Shown here: piece by piece, positions 1 to 4,587 of the stretch
Layout of the letters: each line of letters begins with the position of its first letter
How positions within the stretch are numbered: position 1 is the stretch's first letter
NCBI GenBank assembly: GCA_023954595.1
Contig: JAGSHJ010000220.1
Span: 1 to 5,341, forward strand
DNA: 5,341 nt
Source of the DNA: Bacteriovoracaceae bacterium
GTDB taxonomy: Bacteria > Bdellovibrionota > Bacteriovoracia > Bacteriovoracales > Bacteriovoracaceae
Reading direction: 5' to 3'
Made by a program: the position numbers and the translations under genes
Notes under the pieces: generated by a model
Databases searched by the model: none
What the model was told of the DNA's origin: nothing
The model's input: only the letters and a program-made list of their open reading frames with translations

Positions 1-122
1 ATGTTTGCTGTAGCTGTTCCAATAGGCAGCCATGCGCCTTTGTTTCCAAATTTAATTTCAAGAAAGTGTCTTGAGAGAACTCCCAAGACACCAAAGATCG
101 ATATGAAAAAAATGTTTTTCAT
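1..122 (-). CDS. crcB: CrcB/Fluc fluoride ion channel, N-terminal 40 codons (runs off the left edge)
   Basis: CrcB/Fluc proteins are small inner-membrane channels of about 120-130 residues. They dimerise in antiparallel fashion and export fluoride. Reading from ATG at 122-120, the first 40 codons begin MKNIFFISIFGVLGVLSRHF and end WLPIGTATAN. They show a hydrophobic first helix with the glycine-rich GxxGxxSRxF pattern (G11, G14, R18, F20), then the P-x-G-T-x-x-x-N signature (P33, G35, T36, N40) that opens the second helix in the family. The rest lies beyond position 1. The ATG follows the TAA of the small upstream gene after three bases, which form a second TAA (TAATAAATG), so the two genes are almost certainly co-transcribed. 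I see no Shine-Dalgarno for this ATG and no fluoride riboswitch upstream. Family assignment rests on motif recognition; the fragment is short but distinctive. Confidence 0.85.
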   Translation of the reverse strand, partial: MKNIFFISIFGVLGVLSRHFLEIKFGNKGAWLPIGTATAN

Positions 123-125
123 TTA

Positions 126-353
126 TTAATGATAACGAGAGCTGTGGCAATACAAGCGAAAGATTTTATCTTTTGTACGCTTAATTGCAAAATTCCCTTT
201 TTCTCTTTGTTCTACCAGATAGTGGTAGTAAGTAGGATGCGTGTCATTTACTTCAAGAACACTTTTACCTTCATGTTCTCCGAAGTCGATAACAACACAC
301 TCTTCAGCAATAATGCCGGTTAAAGGACTAGATTCTTTTATAGCTGCTGCCAT
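126..353 (-). CDS. Small protein resembling the ExoX C-terminal domain (75 aa)
   Basis: This is a complete 75-residue protein. Its core (residues 22-47) reads IDFGEHEGKSVLEV, then D37-x-x-x-x-YY and L46. It resembles the small accessory domain found at the C-terminus of exodeoxyribonuclease X-like proteins and in DUF3820-type small proteins, with pattern FGK-x-x-G-K-(S/T)-hydrophobic-x-E-V...D-x-x-Y. None of the acidic catalytic residues of a DEDD exonuclease domain is present, so it is not a nuclease itself. A basic stretch (residues 51-66, with several K/R) follows and could contact nucleic acid; that is inference. There is no signal peptide or membrane segment. The start at 353 is fixed by a strong Shine-Dalgarno six bases upstream. 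crcB begins three bases after its stop, so it leads a short operon with crcB, which does not by itself reveal its job. Being a real gene is well supported; the fold is a moderate-confidence call. Confidence 0.75.
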   Translation of the reverse strand: MAAAIKESSPLTGIIAEECVVIDFGEHEGKSVLEVNDTHPTYYHYLVEQREKGNFAIKRTKDKIFRLYCHSSRYH

Positions 354-358
354 TTATT

Positions 359-366
359 CCCTCCTT
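359..366 (-). promoter_or_regulatory. Strong Shine-Dalgarno of the small ExoX-C-like gene
   Basis: Read on the minus strand, AAGGAGGG lies six bases before the ATG at 353. It is the best ribosome binding site in the window. The other minus-strand starts (ddl, the HD-GYP gene, crcB) have weak or no recognisable site. It fixes the start codon and suggests high translation of this small protein. Confidence 0.8.
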
Positions 367-395
367 AGAATAAGTAGCTGGTTTACGAACTCATC

Positions 396-416
396 AAAAA
401 AGCGTTCCGTCGCTTT
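396..416 (-). terminator. Small hairpin with T-run, candidate intrinsic terminator after the HD-GYP gene
   Basis: On the minus strand AAAGCG (416-411) and CGCTTT (404-399) can pair as a perfect 6-bp stem around the loop ACGGAA. The 3' arm runs into a stretch of six T (401-396). It lies 47 bases past the stop of the HD-GYP gene and before the strong ribosome binding site of the next gene, where a terminator would separate the two transcription units. The stem is short, so termination may be partial. A TATAAT on the same strand at 426-421 would place a transcription start inside the hairpin. The hairpin and that promoter are therefore competing readings, and no good -35 accompanies the TATAAT. 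Confidence 0.4.
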
Positions 417-463
417 AGTGATTATAATTTTTCAATAAATTTCATATCTTGAAAAGAAAAAAA

Positions 464-1468
464 TTATTTACTGAAGAAATGCTTGAGAAAAACAACCAGA
501 CTTTTGAATTCCTGAGGATGTTCGTCTGCCAATACTTTCTTCAAAAGTTCCAATGACTGAAACACGCTAGTTGCCTTCCTATAAGGCCTTTCTGATGTCA
601 TTGCGACTAAAATGTCCAAAGCACTCAACAGTGCGGACTCTAATCCTGTGATTAAGTTGTCACCTGGCTCATACTTTTCATTGCTGGCCAGTGCCTGGAT
701 TTTATAATTTAGATAGTGGTGATTCTTAATCAATTCGAGTTGATGACCTGCCAGAGGAACACGGCCATTTAGAATCTTCATAGAATTCTCAGAATGGTCG
801 GAGAAAATCCTTTTATCGAACTCACTTAGATGAGCAAGTTCGAACTTCTCCCTTGGGATGAAACTCATACCTATGTCTTTAAAATAAGACGTCATGAATA
901 GGCCTTGTGTTTCTTTATGGGAAAAGAGACCCGTACTTTGAATGAATGATAGAAGAAGTATCGAGGATAATAGAGGCTGAGCTACTGTGTAGTGATGCCC
1001 CTGTTTAGAAACACTTTGATAGAGATGTCTATGTACACCTTTATTACTAAGTAGAAGATTACTTAAGTTTTGGCCACTTTGGAACTGACTGCTTAGTAGC
1101 TGGTCATCAAAAGGGTTTTCATAAAGATTGGCCATTTGAAGACTTAAAAGGTGAGTGTGCCTGGTGGCATTCTTTACAGGATCACCAATTGAAAGAGAAC
1201 GAGTGAGTTTCACTAACTTCTCGCCAAGCTTTTGATTTAGCTCTTGATAATCCTCTTCGTGTACATAGATCTCGGAGCTTCTTTCACGTGCATATGTTCT
1301 TATAAATTCGGGTGTGATCCCTTCGTTTGGTGAGAGAACTAGTTCAAAGGAGCCATCATCATAGGCATATGCACTTTTGCCAAGAGCATCCACAATAGAA
1401 AGTTGACCTACAAAAATAGGTTTAAGTTTTAAAGGAAGTCGATGTCGATCGAGGAAACTCTCTTTCAT
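464..1468 (-). CDS. Degenerate HD-GYP domain protein, probably catalytically inactive
   Basis: HD-GYP proteins normally hydrolyse cyclic di-GMP with a bi- or tri-iron centre. This 334-residue protein has an uncharacterised N-terminal part (about 1-100) and a C-terminal half (about 155-315) that follows the HD-GYP order of motifs with many substitutions. These are H158/H159 in the first helix, F196-K-D-I-G-M where the family has LHDIGK, P205 of the following loop, H225 of the HxxxS/G helix, H250-H251 of the HHE motif, and A284-L-D-I...M-T-S-E-R-P-Y-R (284-297) matching VADxxDALTSxRPYR. The HD histidine is replaced by K197, the lysine by M201, and the E-x-x-D-G-x-G-Y-P segment is absent. D198, H225, H250/H251 and D285 remain. 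I infer a c-di-GMP binding or scaffold role rather than hydrolysis. There is no signal peptide or clear membrane helix, so it is probably cytoplasmic. The next methionine is at residue 112, which makes the ATG at 1468 the only sensible start. No Shine-Dalgarno is visible; see the extended -10 promoter. Confidence 0.75.
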   Translation of the reverse strand: MKESFLDRHRLPLKLKPIFVGQLSIVDALGKSAYAYDDGSFELVLSPNEGITPEFIRTYARERSSEIYVHEEDYQELNQKLGEKLVKLTRSLSIGDPVKNATRHTHLLSLQMANLYENPFDDQLLSSQFQSGQNLSNLLLSNKGVHRHLYQSVSKQGHHYTVAQPLLSSILLLSFIQSTGLFSHKETQGLFMTSYFKDIGMSFIPREKFELAHLSEFDKRIFSDHSENSMKILNGRVPLAGHQLELIKNHHYLNYKIQALASNEKYEPGDNLITGLESALLSALDILVAMTSERPYRKATSVFQSLELLKKVLADEHPQEFKSLVVFLKHFFSK

Positions 1469-1474
1469 TAATAA

Positions 1475-1483
1475 ATTATATCA
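1475..1483 (-). promoter_or_regulatory. Extended -10 promoter candidate for a leaderless HD-GYP mRNA
   Basis: On the minus strand TGATATAAT is a perfect match to the extended -10 consensus TGnTATAAT. It sits in the 20-base gap between ddl and the HD-GYP gene. The last T of the hexamer is at 1475, so a start seven bases on falls at 1468, the A of the ATG. That would give a leaderless transcript and would explain why no Shine-Dalgarno is seen. Extended -10 promoters do not need a good -35, and none is present. The match is exact, but the region is AT-rich and function is inferred. Confidence 0.4.
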
Positions 1484-1488
1484 CAATT

Positions 1489-2469
1489 TTATTTTATAAG
1501 AGAAAGAAGCTGAGAGTTTAAAACCTTAGGGTAGGAAACTCCATAATTCTCGATCATTTTAGGAAATAGAGAGATAGGAGTCATTCCAGGGAAGGTGTTA
1601 ATTTCATTTAGATAAACTTGCTCACCAACTAGGAAGAAGTCCATTCTGCAAAACTGAGATAGTTTTAGGTTCTCGAAAGCTTGGATCGCGTATGTTTGGA
1701 TTTCGCTAATTTTGTCTTCACTAATCTCAGGATTTAGATTTGTTTGAGTTTGTGATTTTTGAGAGTACTTCTCATCGTAACTATAAAATTTGTCCGGACA
1801 AATAATTTCACTAGGAGAGGTTGCAGTAAGTTTACCGTTATACTCAAAAACTGAGATTTCCAACTCCCTAGGAGTCACTTTCTTCTCAACGATGACAAAG
1901 TCTGAGTAGTTAAAGGCATCAGTTAGCGCCTTTTCGATTTTATCTTTAGTATCTACTGGGTAACATCCAACGGAGGAACCCTGATTTGAAGCTTTAACAA
2001 AGATAGGGCCTTGTTCGTCAAAGAAAGTTTCGACTTCTCCTAATGTCTTTGGAGAGCTGTCTTTTGCAATCATGAAAGCAGTGACAGGAATGTTCGTCTT
2101 CTCCAGCCAAAGCTTAGTTAGAACCTTGTTAAAACAGATGAGGCTTGCCTCATATCCACAACCAAAGAAAGGAAGCCCAATCATTTCGAAATAGGCCTGT
2201 ATATGGCCTGTCTCGCCTGGGTGACCATGAAAGCATGGGATGCACAGATCAATGGAATCTTTTGTGCCTTTAGCGGCAGATACTAATTCTTTTTGAAAGT
2301 TTAACTCTACCTTGTCTCCATTAAGGCTCCAGGTAAAGTCTTTATCTACTTCAACTTCAAAGACTCTAAACTCTTTGGCATCAATGATGCTTTTTAGATA
2401 GTCGGCGGTCAGAAGGGATACTTCATGCTCCTGACTGCCACCACCTTTAAGTAAAAGCAGATTCTTCAT
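1489..2469 (-). CDS. ddl: D-alanine--D-alanine ligase
   Basis: This cytoplasmic ATP-grasp enzyme joins two D-alanines with ATP to make the dipeptide that ends the peptidoglycan stem peptide. At 326 residues it is full length. All the key positions I can align to E. coli DdlB are present: E14 in GGGSQEHEVSL, H81 in the HGHPGETG loop, K115 and K159 for ATP, S165-S166 in the QGSSVG loop, E204, K234-Y235 in YSYDEKYS, R275 and D277 in RMDFFL, and E289, N291 and S300 in the NEINTFPGMTPISLFPKM block. The retained Tyr in EKY fits D-Ala rather than D-lactate specificity. The wording of the motifs (GHPGETG, FNKVLTKLW, GSSVGCY) is that of the Ddl type I remember from Shewanella and Vibrio. The ATG overlaps the thrS stop by one base (TAATG), so translation is probably coupled, with only a weak AGAG as ribosome site. 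The gene is intact, and this is a very secure call. Confidence 0.95.
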   Translation of the reverse strand: MKNLLLLKGGGSQEHEVSLLTADYLKSIIDAKEFRVFEVEVDKDFTWSLNGDKVELNFQKELVSAAKGTKDSIDLCIPCFHGHPGETGHIQAYFEMIGLPFFGCGYEASLICFNKVLTKLWLEKTNIPVTAFMIAKDSSPKTLGEVETFFDEQGPIFVKASNQGSSVGCYPVDTKDKIEKALTDAFNYSDFVIVEKKVTPRELEISVFEYNGKLTATSPSEIICPDKFYSYDEKYSQKSQTQTNLNPEISEDKISEIQTYAIQAFENLKLSQFCRMDFFLVGEQVYLNEINTFPGMTPISLFPKMIENYGVSYPKVLNSQLLSLIK

Positions 2470-4226
2470 TAAAGATCTCTAAGCTTTTGAGGGAATCGTT
2501 CGTTATTTAGTTCTCTAAATTTTGCTACAGCTTCCTCAAGTGAGTAAACATTTGTTTCTTTAGAACCATAAGCTCTAAGTGCCAAGGCTTTGCTCTCAAT
2601 TTCTTTATCACCAATTACGGCCATGAAAGGAACTTTTGCTTTTTGTAGAGTTCTAGTCTTTTTACCCATAGTTTCATTGGAGTCATCAACTCTAACTCTT
2701 AGACCTTCTTGTCTAAGTTGAGCTGCTAGTTCTTTACAGTAGTCACCGTGGATATCATTGTTTACTGGAACAAATACAACTTGCTCTGGTGCTAGCCAGA
2801 ATGGGAAGGCTCCTGCAACGTGCTCAAGGAAAACTCCAAAAAATCTCTCTAAGGATCCCAATAAAGCTCTGTGGATAACAACAGGTCTTTCGTCTTCACC
2901 ATTAGAGTTAGTAAACTTTAGGTCAAATCTCTCAGGAAGTTGGAAGTCCAACTGTACTGTACCTAATTGATGGAATCTTCCGATCGCATCAGAGATTTGA
3001 ATATCAATTTTTGGTCCATAGAAAGCACCATCGCCTTCGTTTACAAAGTAGTCGTATTTAGAAGCGTCTAGTGCTGCTTTAAGGGCATCTTCTGCAAAGT
3101 CCCAAGTAGCGTCGTCACCAACTTTCTTTTCAGGTCTAGTTGAAAGACCAATTTTAATATTAGTAAATCCAAAGTGGTCGTAACAAACATTGAACATGTC
3201 CAATAAGCTTGTAACTTCTTTTTGAATGTCTGCTTTATCCAAGAAAACGTGGGCATCATCTTGGCAGAATGTTCTAACTCTCGTTACACCGGCCAAAGCA
3301 CCAGATCTTTCATTTCTGTGTAGTCTACCAAAGTCAGCAAAACGCAATGGAAGATCACGGTAGCTATATTTTTTATGTTTAAACATTAGCATGTGACATG
3401 GACAGTTCATTGGCTTAACGGCCATCTCTCTGTGGTCATCTTTTGTAAAAAACATATCGTCTTTATAGTTGTCCCAGTGACCTGAAGTCTTCCAAAGCTC
3501 TACATCAAGAATTTGTGGAGTTATTACTTCTTTATAGTCATACATCTGGTATATCTTTCTAACAAAAGAGATAAGCTCGTTATAAACGATCGCACCCTTT
3601 GGCTCAAAGAAAGGAGAGCCTGGAGCTGCTTGATCGAATAAGAATAAACCTAGTTCTTTACCAAGTTTTCTATGGTCTCTTTTCTTTGCTTCTTCAAGGA
3701 ATTTTAAATGCTCTTTGAGCTTTTTCTTGTCATCAAAGCATGCTGCATAAATTCTTTGAAGCATTGGACGTGTTTCGTCTCCACGCCAGTAAGCACCGGC
3801 AGTATGAAGAAGTTTAAAGAACATCGGCAATTGACGAGTAGTCTCAACGTGAGGCCCTCTACAAAGATCGATAAACGTTTCACCTTGAGTGTAGTAAGAG
3901 ATTGTCTCTCCCTCTGGTAGATCGTTAATAAGTTCTACTTTATAATCTTGACCTGCTTCTTTGAAGATTTCTATGGCCTTTTCTCTAGGCACTTCATAAC
4001 GAGTGATTTCATCAGCTCGTTTAATGATTTCTTGCATTTTTGTTTCAATCTTTTTGAGATCGTCTTCATGGATTTTACTTTCCATATCAATGTCGTAATA
4101 AAAACCATTCTCTATTGTAGGTCCAATTCCAAGTTGAACTTGTTCATTTGGATACAATTCTTGTACGGCCTGGGCCATAAGGTGTGCGGTAGAGTGTCTG
4201 ATAACTTCTAAATCGATCTTTGCCAT
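2469..4226 (-). CDS. thrS: Threonyl-tRNA synthetase lacking the N-terminal TGS domain
   Basis: This class II synthetase charges tRNA-Thr with threonine in the cytoplasm and clears mischarged Ser-tRNA-Thr. With the ATG at 4226 it has 585 residues, against about 640 in E. coli. The domains in order are an editing domain (1-165) with H11-x-x-x-H15 and C122/H126 of LCRGPH; the catalytic core (190-475) with zinc ligands C275 (MNCPCH), H326 (QDDAH) and H452 (IHR), motif 2 around 304-319 (RNERSGAL to VRTF) and motif 3 at 451-469; and the anticodon-binding domain (478-585). The roughly 60-residue TGS domain is missing, as in spirochaete ThrRS. An in-frame TTG nine codons upstream (4253) would add nine residues without homology and has no Shine-Dalgarno. 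The ATG has GAGAG five bases before it, so I chose the ATG. ddl overlaps its stop by one base. infC, the usual thrS neighbour in many bacteria, is not here. Confidence 0.95.
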   Translation of the reverse strand: MAKIDLEVIRHSTAHLMAQAVQELYPNEQVQLGIGPTIENGFYYDIDMESKIHEDDLKKIETKMQEIIKRADEITRYEVPREKAIEIFKEAGQDYKVELINDLPEGETISYYTQGETFIDLCRGPHVETTRQLPMFFKLLHTAGAYWRGDETRPMLQRIYAACFDDKKKLKEHLKFLEEAKKRDHRKLGKELGLFLFDQAAPGSPFFEPKGAIVYNELISFVRKIYQMYDYKEVITPQILDVELWKTSGHWDNYKDDMFFTKDDHREMAVKPMNCPCHMLMFKHKKYSYRDLPLRFADFGRLHRNERSGALAGVTRVRTFCQDDAHVFLDKADIQKEVTSLLDMFNVCYDHFGFTNIKIGLSTRPEKKVGDDATWDFAEDALKAALDASKYDYFVNEGDGAFYGPKIDIQISDAIGRFHQLGTVQLDFQLPERFDLKFTNSNGEDERPVVIHRALLGSLERFFGVFLEHVAGAFPFWLAPEQVVFVPVNNDIHGDYCKELAAQLRQEGLRVRVDDSNETMGKKTRTLQKAKVPFMAVIGDKEIESKALALRAYGSKETNVYSLEEAVAKFRELNNERFPQKLRDL

Positions 4227-4236
4227 TTTTTCTCTC

Positions 4237-4280
4237 GACTTTGCTGGTGCCAATAATGATTCAGGTAATTTAGCAAAGTC
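4237..4280 (-). promoter_or_regulatory. Inverted repeat in the thrS leader abutting its ribosome binding site
   Basis: On the minus strand GACTTTGCT (4280-4272) and AGCAAAGTC (4245-4237) are perfect 9-bp complements separated by 26 bases. The 3' arm ends at the base before the GAGAG ribosome site (4236-4232), which is followed by five A and the thrS ATG at 4226. No T-run follows, so this is not an intrinsic terminator; a translational operator is more plausible. The 5' arm can alternatively pair with AAGTC at 4290-4286 (5 bp, loop AATTA), so two hairpins exclude each other. E. coli thrS is known to be autoregulated by ThrRS binding structured leader RNA near the ribosome site. Whether this element does the same is inference. 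Confidence 0.5.
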
Positions 4281-4321
4281 TAATTGACTTGACTAGTAGT
4301 GAAGACAAGAGGGTTTAGCAT
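4280..4321 (-). CDS. Possible 13-codon leader peptide with tandem Thr codons, upstream of thrS
   Basis: ATG at 4321-4319 opens a frame encoding MLNPLVFTTSQVN and ends at TAG (4282-4280). Its two adjacent threonine codons (ACT ACT, 4300-4295) lie just before the thrS leader hairpins, and the G of its stop is the first base of the 5' hairpin arm. Amino-acid biosynthetic and synthetase operons in proteobacteria are sometimes controlled by leader peptides rich in the cognate residue. Two Thr in 13 codons is only suggestive. The ribosome site is poor (GGGTAA about ten bases upstream) and an overlapping ATG four bases earlier opens a different 10-codon frame. This is a hypothesis based on position, not a confident gene. 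Confidence 0.2.
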   Translation of the reverse strand: MLNPLVFTTSQVN

Positions 4322-4380
4322 TCATGGTATTACCCAGTTGAGAAAAATTTACAGGTTAAAAATCTTAAAATAGGGAAATG

Positions 4381-4398
4381 AATATTTTCCAAAATATT
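4381..4398. repeat. Perfect 18-bp palindrome, possible operator
   Basis: AATATTTTCCAAAATATT consists of two perfectly complementary 8-base arms around a central CC. It lies between the two divergent genes, 154 bases before the thrS ATG and 189 before the TPR gene's ATG. Its symmetry and position suit a dimeric DNA-binding regulator. It is almost pure A and T, so chance cannot be excluded, and I do not recognise it as a known operator. Confidence 0.4.
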
Positions 4399-4587
4399 AC
4401 AATCTCTTACACCTAAATGGTTGTAATACTTAAGAAACCACCCTTGATAGATGTTTGACATTTGTAAGAAATCTCTAGTGGTAGGCTCTAAATCTCTTGA
4501 ATTACTGGAATAGCTGATTTTACAAGTAAGATATTATGATGTAAGTTTCGCCCAGTGAATTAAGATATCACACGTTTAAGGAAGCTT

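Larger units (their letters stand above)
4227..4587. other. Divergent intergenic region between thrS and the TPR gene
   Basis: These 361 bases hold no credible protein gene longer than the possible leader peptide and no tRNA or recognised riboswitch. The thrS-proximal third carries the leader hairpins. The middle carries an 18-bp palindrome (4381-4398) and an imperfect stem formed by TATTACAA (4395-4402) with TTGTAATA (4421-4428). Seven TTACA/TGTAA pentamers are scattered between 4349 and 4544. AATCTCT occurs three times (4401, 4470, 4491). Promoters for both genes must lie here, but I find no convincing -35/-10 pair on either strand. The best plus-strand -10-like hexamers are TATTAT (4532-4537) and TATGAT (4535-4540), without a fitting -35. 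Confidence 0.6.

Noticed and set aside
129..438. Open plus-strand frames antisense to the small gene
   Set aside because: They are shadows of the minus-strand gene, lack ribosome sites and encode low-complexity, unrecognisable peptides.
354..463. Fluoride riboswitch before the small gene/crcB unit
   Set aside because: I could not find the conserved riboswitch core or its pseudoknot pairing. The only structure is a short hairpin with a T-run.
1466..1468. Alternative GTG or TTG starts upstream of the HD-GYP gene
   Set aside because: The GTG and TTG in the 20-base gap run into stop codons within one or two codons.
2758..4211. Open frames of 60-90 codons overlapping thrS in other frames
   Set aside because: The thrS frame is fully explained by a conserved enzyme. 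The shadows have no family features or ribosome sites.
4227..4253. In-frame TTG at 4253 as the thrS start
   Set aside because: No Shine-Dalgarno precedes it, the nine extra residues match nothing in the family, and it lies in the loop of the leader inverted repeat. ATG 4226 has GAGAG five bases upstream.
4293..4325. Ten-codon frame MNAKPSCLHY starting at 4325 in the thrS leader
   Set aside because: It has no threonine codons and no better ribosome site. It is less informative than the overlapping frame at 4321.
4455..4487. TTGACA at 4455-4460 as the -35 of the TPR gene
   Set aside because: At 16-18 bases spacing the candidate -10 hexamers do not resemble TATAAT. The nearest TA-start hexamer (TAGGCT) is 21 bases away.
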